A DNA stretch of 64,000 nt from Albibacillus kandeliae (GTDB lineage Bacteria > Pseudomonadota > Alphaproteobacteria > Rhodobacterales > Rhodobacteraceae). Each line of letters starts with the position of its first letter. Position 1 is the stretch's first letter. The stretch lies in contig NZ_QEHM01000007.1 in assembly GCF_003116585.1 (NCBI RefSeq), positions 358,388 to 422,387 on the forward strand. Reading direction: 5' to 3'. Shown here piece after piece: positions 23,974 to 32,485 of this stretch. The position numbers were made by a program, and so were the translations under genes. The notes beneath the pieces are model-generated. The model had not been told where the DNA came from, searched no databases, and was given only the letters and a program-made list of their open reading frames with translations.

Positions 23974-26387
23974 CACTCAAGGCCCAGGTCCTGATCATCG
24001 GCGGCGGCGCGATGGGCGTCTCGCTGCTCTACCACCTGACCAAGGCGGGCTGGACCGATGTCGTCCTGACCGAGAAAAACGACCTCACCCACGGCTCCAC
24101 CTGGCATGCCGCCGGGCTCTGCACCCATTTCGCGCACAACCCCACGATTCAGGAACTGCGCGCCACCTCGGTCCGGCTCTACCGCGACATCCTGCCGGAA
24201 GAGACGGGCGACACCTGCGGTTTCCATCGGTCCGGCGCGATGCGGATCACCTCCAACCCCGACCGGATGGATGAATTCGCCCATGTCGCGGGCCTGTCGC
24301 GATTCACCGGCTATGACCTGCGCCTGCTGACCTCGCCCGAGGAGGTCGCCGAACTGCACCCGCTGGCCCGCACCGAGGGCATCATCGGCGGCATCTACGA
24401 ACCCGACGACGGCCACGTCGACCCGACCCTTGCCACCAACGCGATGGCCAAGGGCGCCCGTTCGCGCGGCGCCACCATCCTGCGGCAGAACCCGGTGCTC
24501 TCGATCCGCCGCGAGGGCGCGCACTGGATCGTCGAGACCGTGCGCGAGGAGATCCACGCGACCCACATCGTCAACGCCGCGGGCACATGGGGCTGGGAGA
24601 TCGGAAACATGATGGGGCTGAACATCCCCTCCGTGCCGGTGCTGCACCAGTATCTCGTGACCGAAACCATTCCCGCCGTTGCCGACCGCATCGCCGCCGG
24701 ACTGCCGGAGCTCCCGATGATCCGCGACCCGGAAGAAAGCTGGTACGTCCGGCAGGAACGCGACGGGCTGATCCTTGGCCCCTACGAGAAGGACGCGCAG
24801 CCCTGGTCCATCGACGGCGTACCGCCCGAGTTCGGGGCCGAGCTGATGCCGCCCGATCTCGACCGCGTCGAACACATCATCATGGCCGCCATGGCGCGGA
24901 TCCCGGCGCTCGAGACCGGCGGGGTGAAATCGGTGGTCAACGGCCCCATCACCTTTACCCCCGATGCCAACCCGCTGATCGGCCCGGCCCACGGCCTGCC
25001 GAACGCATGGCTCCTCACCGGTTCGTCCATGGGGGTGATGGAAGGCGGCGGCGCGGGCTGGTTCCTTGCCCACTGGATGACCCACGGCGCCCCGCCGATG
25101 GACGCCCTCGCCGTCGACAGCCGCCGCTTCGGCTCGTGGGCCGACCGGGACTACCGGGTGGAAAAGGCCATCGAATGCTTCGGGCTCCAGTTCGGGGTCC
25201 ACTACCCGCACGAGGAACGCCCCGCGGCCCGGGGCAAGCGCCTCTCGCCACTGCACGACCGGATGCTCGCGCGGAACGCCGTGATGGGCGCGGCCTATGG
25301 CTGGGAACGTCCCAACTGGTTCAGCGACAGGTTGGGGGACGAAGCCATTCCGCGTTTCCGCCGCTCGAACTGGTTCGACGCCGTGGCACGCGAATGCCAG
25401 ACGGTGCGCGACGCGGTCGGTCTGGCCGACCTGTCGGTCTTCTCCAAGTTCGAGGTCACCGGGCCCGGAACCGAAGCGTTCCTCATGAGCCTCGGAGCCA
25501 ACACGCCCCCAAGGGTCGGGCGCGTCGGCCTCACCCACGCGCTGTCCCCCGCTGGCGGCACCCAGTCCGAGTTTACCGTCGCGCGGCTGGCCCCGGACCA
25601 CGCCTACCTCACCTCCGCCGCCGCTGCCGAGGAGATGGACGACGACCTGCTACGTGCCCGCGCGGCGGATCACGATGTCACCATCACCCGCGTGACCGAC
25701 CGGATCGGCGTGATCGGTCTCATGGGTCCGAAATCGCGCGACGTTCTGGCCACTCTTACCGATGCGGACCTCACCGGGGGCTTTCCTTGGCTTTCCGTCC
25801 ACGAGATCACCGTCGCCGGAGTCCCGGTGCGCGCCATGCGCCTTTCCTATGTCGGTGAGCTCGGGTGGGAACTCCATGCCCCGGCTGTCGAACTCCCGGC
25901 CCTCTTCGACGCGGTGGTCGAGGCGGGCGTGCCGCATGGCCTCGGCTTCTTCGGCGCCTTCGCGATGAACTCCATGCGCCTTGAGAAAGGCTATCGCGCC
26001 TGGGGTGCGGACTTCACCACCGAACGCACGCCCGGCGAAACCGGCGCAGGGTTCCTGATCCGGCCCGAGGGCCGCGAGTTTGTCGGCAAGGCGGCGATGC
26101 TGGACCGGCAGGCCCGCGACAATCGCTGGGAAATGGTCCTGCTGGACATCGAAACGCAGGATGTCGACCCGTTCTACAGCCACACCGTCTATCGCGACGG
26201 CGCCCCCGTGGGCATCGTCACCTCGGCGTCCTGGGGTCATCGCACGGGCAAGGCGCTCGGCCTTGCCTACCTGCGTGACCGCGGCGCACATGACGGGTTG
26301 TCGGTCGAGATCCTTGGCATCGCCTATCCCGCGCGCGTGCTTGACACGCCGCCCTACGATCCGGGCAACAGCCGTCTCAGGGGCTGA
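23970..26387 (+). CDS. Dimethylglycine/sarcosine dehydrogenase-type FAD and folate-binding oxidoreductase (second copy)
   Basis: An 805-residue paralogue with the same layout: dinucleotide fold LIIGGGAMGVSLLYHL, the covalent-FAD motif HGSTWHAAGL, a large substrate domain, then GcvT folate domains (VGLADLSVFSKFEVTGPG, SYVGELGWELHAP, and the AAMLDRQARD to ALGLAYLR C-terminal barrel). Compared with the first copy it is closer to classical sarcosine/dimethylglycine dehydrogenases (GSTWHAAGL is their exact motif). Translational coupling with the first copy implies joint use, either as sequential enzymes for dimethylglycine and sarcosine or as a heteromer. A bidirectional hairpin follows the stop. 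Confidence 0.9.
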   Translation: MTLKAQVLIIGGGAMGVSLLYHLTKAGWTDVVLTEKNDLTHGSTWHAAGLCTHFAHNPTIQELRATSVRLYRDILPEETGDTCGFHRSGAMRITSNPDRMDEFAHVAGLSRFTGYDLRLLTSPEEVAELHPLARTEGIIGGIYEPDDGHVDPTLATNAMAKGARSRGATILRQNPVLSIRREGAHWIVETVREEIHATHIVNAAGTWGWEIGNMMGLNIPSVPVLHQYLVTETIPAVADRIAAGLPELPMIRDPEESWYVRQERDGLILGPYEKDAQPWSIDGVPPEFGAELMPPDLDRVEHIIMAAMARIPALETGGVKSVVNGPITFTPDANPLIGPAHGLPNAWLLTGSSMGVMEGGGAGWFLAHWMTHGAPPMDALAVDSRRFGSWADRDYRVEKAIECFGLQFGVHYPHEERPAARGKRLSPLHDRMLARNAVMGAAYGWERPNWFSDRLGDEAIPRFRRSNWFDAVARECQTVRDAVGLADLSVFSKFEVTGPGTEAFLMSLGANTPPRVGRVGLTHALSPAGGTQSEFTVARLAPDHAYLTSAAAAEEMDDDLLRARAADHDVTITRVTDRIGVIGLMGPKSRDVLATLTDADLTGGFPWLSVHEITVAGVPVRAMRLSYVGELGWELHAPAVELPALFDAVVEAGVPHGLGFFGAFAMNSMRLEKGYRAWGADFTTERTPGETGAGFLIRPEGREFVGKAAMLDRQARDNRWEMVLLDIETQDVDPFYSHTVYRDGAPVGIVTSASWGHRTGKALGLAYLRDRGAHDGLSVEILGIAYPARVLDTPPYDPGNSRLRG

Positions 26388-26415
26388 TCGCGCCGACACA
26401 TCCGCCGGCGCGATC
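26386..26415. terminator. Bidirectional hairpin between convergent operons
   Basis: GATCGCGCCG (26386-26395) pairs perfectly with CGGCGCGATC (26406-26415) over a 10-nt loop. It begins at the stop codon of the second dehydrogenase and ends eight bases before the thiY stop, so it can end transcription from both sides. No long T-run is present. Confidence 0.6.
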
Positions 26416-26422
26416 CTTCGTC

Positions 26423-27403
26423 CTACTCGGTCATCCAGTCCTGATTGTACCAGGTCGACAGATCGCCCAGATCCGCAACCGGCGCACCGTCAGCCCCTTT
26501 CAGGACCCCGTTTTCGGCCAGGAAACCGACCATCCGTTCCAGCCGCGCGCGGTCGATGGCCCCTACGGGTGTATCGCCATCCCGCAGGTAGTTCCCGTCG
26601 ACGATGGCCTTCATCGACCCCTCCACCAGCGCGGCGTTCGGGAAGTCGCCCGCCGCGATCATCAGAGCCGCCGCTTCCTGCGGGTGGTCAGCGGCCCAGG
26701 CATAGCCCCGCTGGGTCGCCTTCATGAAGGCGGTCACCATCTCCGGTTGCTCGGCCAGCAGCTCGGGGCGCGTCCCGATGTAGCCGTTCTGCTGATCCGG
26801 CACGCCGTAGTCGGAATAGTCGAAGTGCGACTGCTTGCGTCCGAGTATCTCGCTGTTGACGCCTTCCCACGTGGCCACTTCCAGCGTGAAATCGACCGCG
26901 CCGCTGGCCAATGCCTCGTAGGCCCCGGTCCCGAGCGTCACGGTGTCGAACTCGGGCGAGCCGCCGTCTGCCTTGATCATGGTGCCGATCAGCGCCGCCT
27001 CCCAGGCGCTTCCGAAGCCCGCGTAGATCTTGCCCGAGAGGTCGGCAGGGCGGGTGATACCCTCGTTCTCGCTGTTGTAGACCAACCGCCCGGTCTCGTG
27101 CTGCATGGTCGCCCAGAGCGCGACGAGGTCCGCGCCGGAGGCCCGCGCGTTCAGGAATCCGAGCGCGGTCATATAGGCGAAATCGGTGGCGCCTGCCGCA
27201 AGCAGTGCGGTCGAGGCGCTGTCGGTATAGGGCAGGATATCGACGTCGAGCCCGGCCTCGGCGTAGTAGCCGAGATCGCGCGCCGCCACGAGGCCGACAT
27301 GGTTGGTGTTCAGCGTCCAGTCCAGCGCGATGCTGATCTTCTCGTCCGCCTGCGCCGCCAGCGGCAGGGCGAGGCAGAATGCGGTCATCAGGATCCTGTT
27401 CAA
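26423..27403 (-). CDS. thiY: Thiamine-pyrimidine-precursor ABC transporter binding protein (ThiY/NMT1-like)
   Basis: A 326-residue periplasmic protein with a short signal peptide (MNRILMTAFCLALPLAAQA). The mature N-terminus ISIALDWTLNTNHVGLVAARDLGYY is the signature of the NMT1/THI5-like family, whose Trp/Asn/His residues bind the aminopyrimidine ring of HMP or N-formyl-aminopyrimidine. It is the last gene of the riboswitch-controlled operon, overlapping the ATPase gene by 4 nt. Together with ThiX and ThiZ it should salvage thiamine breakdown products for HMP kinase. Taurine/nitrate-type ligands are excluded mainly by the upstream TPP riboswitch. Confidence 0.9.
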   Translation of the reverse strand: MNRILMTAFCLALPLAAQADEKISIALDWTLNTNHVGLVAARDLGYYAEAGLDVDILPYTDSASTALLAAGATDFAYMTALGFLNARASGADLVALWATMQHETGRLVYNSENEGITRPADLSGKIYAGFGSAWEAALIGTMIKADGGSPEFDTVTLGTGAYEALASGAVDFTLEVATWEGVNSEILGRKQSHFDYSDYGVPDQQNGYIGTRPELLAEQPEMVTAFMKATQRGYAWAADHPQEAAALMIAAGDFPNAALVEGSMKAIVDGNYLRDGDTPVGAIDRARLERMVGFLAENGVLKGADGAPVADLGDLSTWYNQDWMTE

Positions 27404-28140
27404 GTCATTTCCTCCATAAGCAGGGATCGGAGCACCGTTCGGATCTCGGCAAGGTTCGCCTCGGTCCGCGCGGCGCGCGGGGGGGTGATCGGGATATCGG
27501 CGACGATGCGTCCGGGTCGGGCCGCCATGACCAAGACGCGGTCGGCCAGCTGTGTCGCCTCGTAGAGGTCGTGGGTCACCATGAGCACGCCACGCGGCGT
27601 CTCGCGCAGCCGTTCGCAGAGCCAGGTCTGCATCCCCAGCCGGGTGACCGCGTCGAGCGCCGAGAAAGGTTCGTCGAGCAGCAGAAACCGGCCCGGCTGG
27701 ACGATGGTCCGCAAAAAGGCCGCGCGCTGGCGCATCCCCCCCGACAGTTCACGCGGAAACCGCGCCGCCTGCCCGCCGAGACCGAAAGCCTCCAGCAGCG
27801 GCAGCACCCACGCCCGCGCCTCGCTCCGCGACATCCCCCGGACTTCCAGCCCGAGTGCCGCGTTCTCGGCAATGGTCAGCCAGGGAAACAGGCTGTCCTG
27901 CTGCGGCTGGTAGGCCACTGCGGGCGTCGGCAGAGACAGCCTCTCGTCGTCGAGATGCGTCGCGCCTTCCGCGACCAGACCGTCCGGCAATACGCCCGAG
28001 AGCCACTTCACCACCGAGCTCTTGCCGCATCCGGACGGGCCGATCAGGCAGGTGATCCGCCCCTCCTCCAGTGCGAAAGAGACATCGCTCACCAGCAACC
28101 GGTCCTCCGACCGGATGGTCAGCCCCTCAACCCGCAACAT
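27400..28140 (-). CDS. thiZ: ABC transporter ATPase of the thiamine-precursor system (ThiZ-like)
   Basis: A 246-residue ATPase with Walker [11 protein letters not shown]-loop YQPQQDSLFPW, signature ELSGGMRQR, Walker B FLLLDEPFSALD and switch His MVTHDLYEA. The size and motifs place it in the nitrate/taurine/ThiZ group (SsuB-like). It overlaps the permease gene by 14 nt upstream and thiY by 4 nt downstream, showing coupled translation. It hydrolyses ATP to drive uptake of HMP-type thiamine precursors. Confidence 0.9.
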   Translation of the reverse strand: MLRVEGLTIRSEDRLLVSDVSFALEEGRITCLIGPSGCGKSSVVKWLSGVLPDGLVAEGATHLDDERLSLPTPAVAYQPQQDSLFPWLTIAENAALGLEVRGMSRSEARAWVLPLLEAFGLGGQAARFPRELSGGMRQRAAFLRTIVQPGRFLLLDEPFSALDAVTRLGMQTWLCERLRETPRGVLMVTHDLYEATQLADRVLVMAARPGRIVADIPITPPRAARTEANLAEIRTVLRSLLMEEMT

Positions 28141-28894
28141 CGTCGCCTCCCCGGAACCGGCGGCCGGTCAGCCTGTCGGCGAGTTGCAGGAGGCCCAGCA
28201 GAAGGAGCGTTAGCGCGGCCGAAACCGCGACCGCCGCCAGCACGAGGTCGGCGCGGAAGTTGTTCTTGGCGCTCAGTATGTAGATCCCCAGTCCCTGCCG
28301 CGCCCCGGCGTATTCGGCAAAGATCGTCGCGACCACGGCGTAGGTCGCAGAGATGCGCAGACCGGCCAGGAACAGGGGCCGCGCCACGGGCAAGGTCGCG
28401 CGGCGGAACACCGTCAACGGCCCGGCCCCCATCGAGATCAGCTGGTCACGGTAGGCGGCGGGCAGCCGACCATAGCCCGACAGCAGGCTCAGAAGCATGG
28501 GAAAGAAGGTGACGAGGATCACCAGCAAAACCTTGGGCAGCAGCCCGAAGCCGAACCAGAGCACCATCAGCGGCGCGAGGGCGACGATGGGGATCGTCTG
28601 GCTGGCGACCAGCAGCGGCATCGCCCCGCGTCTGAGCCACGGAGTGAAATGTAACACCACCGATGTGACAAAGGCGAAGACCATCGAGAGCGTGAAGCCG
28701 ACCAAAGTCACCTTCACGGTCGCCAGCAGGTGCAGCGCCAGCCGCGCGCGGTCCATCCAGAGGGCGGCCAGCACGTCGGAGGGCGCGGGCAGCACCAGCG
28801 GCGAGACCTCGGCGAGGCGGCAATAGCCCTGCCAGGCCAGCAACAGGGCAGCGGCGATCAGGAGAGTCGGGATTGCGTGTCTGATAAACGGCAT
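28127..28894 (-). CDS. thiX: ABC transporter permease of the thiamine-precursor system (ThiX-like)
   Basis: I place the start at ATG 28894, preceded by GGGGGAGG, giving 255 residues; an upstream in-frame TTG at 28912 is unlikely. About six transmembrane segments are visible, beginning HAIPTLLIAAALLLAWQGY. The cytoplasmic EAA loop reads YRDQLISMGAGPLTVFRRATLPVARP, given here in two parts: the Gly of SMGAG is the conserved one. The closest general family is SsuC/TauC/ThiX. It lies 39 nt downstream of ykoF and overlaps thiZ by 14 nt. It forms the homodimeric channel of the HMP importer. Confidence 0.88.
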   Translation of the reverse strand: MPFIRHAIPTLLIAAALLLAWQGYCRLAEVSPLVLPAPSDVLAALWMDRARLALHLLATVKVTLVGFTLSMVFAFVTSVVLHFTPWLRRGAMPLLVASQTIPIVALAPLMVLWFGFGLLPKVLLVILVTFFPMLLSLLSGYGRLPAAYRDQLISMGAGPLTVFRRATLPVARPLFLAGLRISATYAVVATIFAEYAGARQGLGIYILSAKNNFRADLVLAAVAVSAALTLLLLGLLQLADRLTGRRFRGGDDVAG

Positions 28895-28933
28895 GATGCC
28901 TCCCCCGGCCAAAGGGGCCGGGACTCTCGCGCG

Positions 28934-29548
28934 TCAGGCGCGCGGACTTGGGCTGTTGGCAGAGGCGGTCATGTCGATGGTGACATGCCCCTCGGCGGGA
29001 CCGAACCGCAGGAAGGCCTGCCGCAGGGTCTCGAACACCGCGCCCGCGTCGCCGCGCAGCCGGGTGCAGAAGTTCTTGGACTTCAGGAAGGTGCCCGAGG
29101 CCTTGAGAAAGTCGATGCAGCCATAGATCTCGTCCATGTGCCGATCCTGCCCAAGCACGTAGAGCGAGAACTGGAGGTCGATCTCGACCCCGAGGTCCGG
29201 CGCATCGGCAACCGCCTCGCGCGCCAGCACCTGACGCTCGGCGAGGGAAAGGTCCTGCGCACGGGTCAGCGTCTCGCAATGGCAGCTCGGATCGTCGGGC
29301 TCGCCCGGGCATCCGCGCGAGAGGGTGACGTGCATCGTCACGTGCTCGGGCCGCCGCGCGGCAGCGGCAAATAGGTCGCGGATGGCATCCAGCAGCGGAC
29401 CGGGCGCACCGACCATGAGCGTCGACATGTCGTCCGTCTCGATCCGCAGATCCGACTTGTAGGGGGTGAGGGCTTCGAGACCCGAGAAGATGACGTCGAT
29501 GAAATCGGACGTCATCGGATAGAGCGACACTTGCGCGCCTATGAACAT
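28934..29548 (-). CDS. ykoF: YkoF family thiamine/HMP-binding protein
   Basis: A 204-residue protein with two similar halves of the YkoF ferredoxin-like fold. Each half starts with a sheet-helix unit: GAQVSLYPMTSDFIDVIFSGL near residue 4 and GVEIDLQFSLYVLGQDRHMDEI near residue 125. Known YkoF binds thiamine or hydroxymethylpyrimidine and is co-encoded with ThiXYZ-type transporters. No signal peptide is visible. It is the first gene behind the TPP riboswitch; its ATG (29546-29548) is only six bases from the riboswitch 3' end, whose last helix strand contains its GAGG ribosome binding site. Function in delivery or sensing of the pyrimidine is inferred. Confidence 0.9.
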   Translation of the reverse strand: MFIGAQVSLYPMTSDFIDVIFSGLEALTPYKSDLRIETDDMSTLMVGAPGPLLDAIRDLFAAAARRPEHVTMHVTLSRGCPGEPDDPSCHCETLTRAQDLSLAERQVLAREAVADAPDLGVEIDLQFSLYVLGQDRHMDEIYGCIDFLKASGTFLKSKNFCTRLRGDAGAVFETLRQAFLRFGPAEGHVTIDMTASANSPSPRA

Positions 29549-29553
29549 GACTA

Positions 29554-29635
29554 CCTCGCTCCGCTGGTATTACCCAGATCAGCTGTGAAGGGTTCGCGCC
29601 CTGTTGCGCATCTCAGCCCCTCGCGGAGCACCCCT
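29554..29635 (-). promoter_or_regulatory. TPP riboswitch (THI element)
   Basis: Read on the minus strand, the core matches the THI-box consensus. It has AGGGGTGCTCC at the 5' side, the pyrimidine-sensing GGGGCTGAGATGCG (29607-29620), GAACCCTTC, then CTGATCTGGGTAATACCAGCG (given in two parts: CTGATCTGG and GTAATACCAGCG), the pyrophosphate-sensing side. The 3' strand of the closing helix includes GAGG, the ykoF ribosome binding site, six bases before the ATG. No terminator hairpin fits in the gap. TPP binding should therefore block translation initiation rather than transcription. Confidence 0.95.
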
Positions 29636-29648
29636 GGTTACGGCGGCG

Positions 29649-29676
29649 ACTATAGGCATGCGCCACGGCGTGTCAA
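29649..29676 (-). promoter_or_regulatory. Promoter of the thiamine-precursor operon
   Basis: On the minus strand TTGACA (29671-29676) and TATAGT (29649-29654) are 16 bp apart. Transcription would begin near 29642, just before the TPP riboswitch. The -35 box lies in the loop of the inverted repeat 29663-29684. Confidence 0.75.
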
Positions 29677-29684
29677 CGCCGTGG
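29663..29684 (-). terminator. Hairpin after matB, containing the thi -35 box in its loop
   Basis: CCACGGCG (29663-29670) and CGCCGTGG (29677-29684) are perfect 8-bp arms around TGTCAA, which read on the minus strand is TTGACA. The stem begins 32 bp after the matB stop and may end or pause malonate-operon transcription. No T-run follows, so termination strength is uncertain. Confidence 0.5.
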
Positions 29685-29715
29685 CTATCGGTTTCTCGAT
29701 AAAGGGTATTCCGGC

Positions 29716-31230
29716 TCAGGCCGGGGTCTTGAACGCCTCTGCGAACTGGTCGCGCAGCATGTTCTTCTGCACCTTGCCCATGGTGTTGCGCGGCAGTTCC
29801 GTGACCACTTCCAACACCTTGGGCTGCTTGAACTTGGCCAGTTTCTCGCCCACCGAGGCACGGATCGCGTCGAGGTCCGGGGTCGCGCCCGGCTCGGCCA
29901 CCAGCACCCCGACCACGCCTTCGCCAAAGTCCGGATGCGGCACGCCGATCACCGCGCTTTCCAGCACGCCGGGCTGGTCGTCCAGCACCAGCTCGACCTC
30001 CTTGGGGTAGATGTTGTAGCCGCCCGAGATGATCAGGTCCTTGGCCCGGCCCACGATCTGGACATAGCCGTCCGGGTCGATCACGCCGATGTCGCCGGTG
30101 ATGAAGAACCCGTCCTCACGCAGCTCGGCCTTGGTCTTCTCCGGCATCTGCCAGTAGCCTTGGAACACATTGGGCCCGCGCACTTCGATGATGCCCGCCT
30201 CGCCGTCCGGCAGGGTGGCGCCGGTCTCGGCGTCGGTGATCTTCAGTTCCACGCCTGGCAGCGGAAAGCCGACGGTGCCCGCGCGGCGATCGCCCTCGTA
30301 GGGGTTCGACGTGTTCATGTTGGTCTCGGTCATGCCGTAACGTTCGAGAATGCGATGACCGGTGCGCGCCTCGAAGGCGCGGTGCGTCTCGGCCAGAAGC
30401 GGAGCGGAGCCCGAGGTGAAGAGCCGCATGCCCTTGCAGATCTCGCGGTCGAAACGCGCGTCATCCAGCAGACGTGTGTAGAAGGTCGGCACGCCCATCA
30501 TCGAGGTCGATTGCGGCAGGAACCGCAGCACCGTGTCCACGTCGAACTTGGACAGGAAGATCATCGACCCGCCAGCGGCCAGCATCACGTTGGAGGCCAC
30601 GAACAGCCCGTGGGTGTGGAAGATCGGAAGCGCGTGCAGCAGCACGTCGTCGGCGGTGTAGCGCCATTCCTCGACCAGTGTCAGCGCATTCGACAACAGG
30701 TTCGACTGGCTCAGCATCGCGCCCTTCGACCGCCCGGTCGTGCCCGAGGTATAGAGCAGCGCGGCAAGGTCGTCGTCACCGCGCGAGGCCACGTCGAAAC
30801 GGTCCGGCTGGGCCGCCGCTGCGTCCGAAAGGCTGCCGCTGCCATCGGCCGCCAGCGTCAGGACCTTGGCGGATCCCGCAATCGCGCGCAGCGTCTCCTC
30901 GGCACCCGGTCCGCAAATCACCGCACCCGCCTGGCTGTCGGACACGAAGTATTCCAGCTCGTCGGCCTTGTAGCCGGTATTCAGCGGCAGGAAGACCACG
31001 CCGGACATGACGCAGGCGGCGTAAAGAGCCAGCGCCTCGGGCGATTTCTCGACCTGCACCGCCAGCCGGTCACCCGGCACCAGACCCGCCGCAACCAGCG
31101 CGCCCGCCTGACGTGCCGCAAGGCGGTGAAAGGCGTCGCCCGACAGGGTCCGGCCATCGGCGAGGATCAGAAAATCGGACGCGCGTCCGTCGAGCGGCGC
31201 GATCAGCCGGTCGTAAAGCGGGTTTGCCAA
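29716..31230 (-). CDS. matB: Malonyl-CoA synthetase (malonate-CoA ligase)
   Basis: A 504-residue acyl-adenylate enzyme. I start it at TTG 31230, since AAAGGAGACAAGAC gives an ideal ribosome binding site and no ATG fits. Core motifs are LLYTSGTTGRSKGAMLSQ (P-loop), the ERYGMTETNMN adenosine site, FFITGDIG hinge, and NTMGKVQK with the catalytic Lys. The ETNMNTSNPYEGDRRAGTVG region is typical of MatB, whose Arg binds the free malonate carboxylate. It makes malonyl-CoA from malonate, ATP and CoA in the cytoplasm. It is last in the operon, 13 bp after the decarboxylase, which converts the product to acetyl-CoA. Confidence 0.94.
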   Translation of the reverse strand: MANPLYDRLIAPLDGRASDFLILADGRTLSGDAFHRLAARQAGALVAAGLVPGDRLAVQVEKSPEALALYAACVMSGVVFLPLNTGYKADELEYFVSDSQAGAVICGPGAEETLRAIAGSAKVLTLAADGSGSLSDAAAAQPDRFDVASRGDDDLAALLYTSGTTGRSKGAMLSQSNLLSNALTLVEEWRYTADDVLLHALPIFHTHGLFVASNVMLAAGGSMIFLSKFDVDTVLRFLPQSTSMMGVPTFYTRLLDDARFDREICKGMRLFTSGSAPLLAETHRAFEARTGHRILERYGMTETNMNTSNPYEGDRRAGTVGFPLPGVELKITDAETGATLPDGEAGIIEVRGPNVFQGYWQMPEKTKAELREDGFFITGDIGVIDPDGYVQIVGRAKDLIISGGYNIYPKEVELVLDDQPGVLESAVIGVPHPDFGEGVVGVLVAEPGATPDLDAIRASVGEKLAKFKQPKVLEVVTELPRNTMGKVQKNMLRDQFAEAFKTPA

Positions 31231-31243
31231 GTCTTGTCTCCTT

Positions 31244-32485
31244 TCACGCCGCTGCGGGCGTCTTGACCAGCGCGCGCACCGCCTTGCTGGCCACCACTTC
31301 CTGCTGGCCGGCGAACCTCTCGTGGTTCTCGGCAAAGCTCTCTGCCTCGTAGCGGTAGTTGACCATCGCCCCCGCGCTTTCCGCCATGCCCTTCTTCGAC
31401 AGGTCCGCCCCCGCATGCACCGCGTAGACATAGGCCCCGTTGCCAAGGTGGAACCGGGCCACCGGGTCATAGGGCATCCCGTCGCCGCGCTTGGCATGCA
31501 GCAGGAACTGCGCCGCCACCGACTTCAGGCCGTCGTCGTCAAGCTTGTCGGGGTCGATCCCCTGCTCCGCCATCCATTTCGTGAGCGTGGGAATGGGCGA
31601 AAGCGTGACGAATGTCGAGAGGTTCGGCAATTCCGCCGCGAGGTCCTCGGCCACCTGCTTGATCAGCGAGTTCCCAAAGGAGATCCCGGCGAGCCCCGCC
31701 TGGCAGTTCGAGATCGAGTAGAACACGGCGGTATCCGCCTCCTCGGCCGCCAGCGGCGCGCGTCCCTCGGTCAGCAGGCCCTGCACCGAGCCGGGAATGC
31801 CCTTGGTCAGAGCCACTTCGACAAAGATCAGCGGCTCATCCGGCATCGCCGGATGGAAGAAGGCAAAGCAGCGCCGATCCGACGGCTCGACCCGGCGGCG
31901 CAGGTCGTCCCACGAGTGGATCGCGTGGACCGCCTCGTAGGCGATGATCTTCTCGAGGATCTGCGCCGGGCTTTCCCAGTTGATCCGGCGCAGCACAAGG
32001 AAGCCCCGGTTGAACCACGAGGCAAAGAGGTGCTGGAAATCGAGGTCGATGCGTGCGCGCGGGTCCTTGCGCGGGATCAGCCTCAGCAGGTCGCTGCGCA
32101 TGGCCACAAGTTGCGGCGTGGCCCCGGGCACCCGGTTCAGCCGCCGCGCCAGCTCTTGCCGGCGGGGCTCTGCAGCCTTCAGGAACGCTCCGTACGATCC
32201 CTGCCCCGGCTCTGCCTCGAAGGCGTCGAGCGCCGCGCGCACCTCGCCGATGTCGATGCCCAGACCCTCCGACAGATGGTCGAAGAAGGCCAGCTTGCCC
32301 GCGTCGTCCAGCTCGCCGTAGCGGTCGAGGATCTGCGCGGCGGTGGTCATCCCCGAGATCTCGCCGTGCCCCGACAGCAGGTCGCCGATCAGGGCTTCGG
32401 TGCTGCGGTTATCCGGCGCGGACAACAACCGGCGCCGGTTGCTGCGCGAGAACACGGTGGTAAGGACATCGGACAAAAGGCTCAC
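31244..32485 (-). CDS. matA: Malonyl-CoA decarboxylase
   Basis: A 413-residue MCD starting at GTG 32485, which overlaps the preceding TRAP permease stop (GTGA). The N-terminal helical domain (about residues 1-120) is followed by the GNAT-like catalytic domain. This contains the conserved RRCFAFFHPAMPDEPLIFVEVALT, given here in pieces FFHPAMPDEP and FVEVALT, with the active-site His, plus FYSISNCQAGLAGISFGN and FVTLSPIP. The Ser/His catalytic pair appears intact. The enzyme releases CO2 from malonyl-CoA to give acetyl-CoA. Gene order matches the rhizobial matPQMAB operon. Confidence 0.94.
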   Translation of the reverse strand: MSLLSDVLTTVFSRSNRRRLLSAPDNRSTEALIGDLLSGHGEISGMTTAAQILDRYGELDDAGKLAFFDHLSEGLGIDIGEVRAALDAFEAEPGQGSYGAFLKAAEPRRQELARRLNRVPGATPQLVAMRSDLLRLIPRKDPRARIDLDFQHLFASWFNRGFLVLRRINWESPAQILEKIIAYEAVHAIHSWDDLRRRVEPSDRRCFAFFHPAMPDEPLIFVEVALTKGIPGSVQGLLTEGRAPLAAEEADTAVFYSISNCQAGLAGISFGNSLIKQVAEDLAAELPNLSTFVTLSPIPTLTKWMAEQGIDPDKLDDDGLKSVAAQFLLHAKRGDGMPYDPVARFHLGNGAYVYAVHAGADLSKKGMAESAGAMVNYRYEAESFAENHERFAGQQEVVASKAVRALVKTPAAA

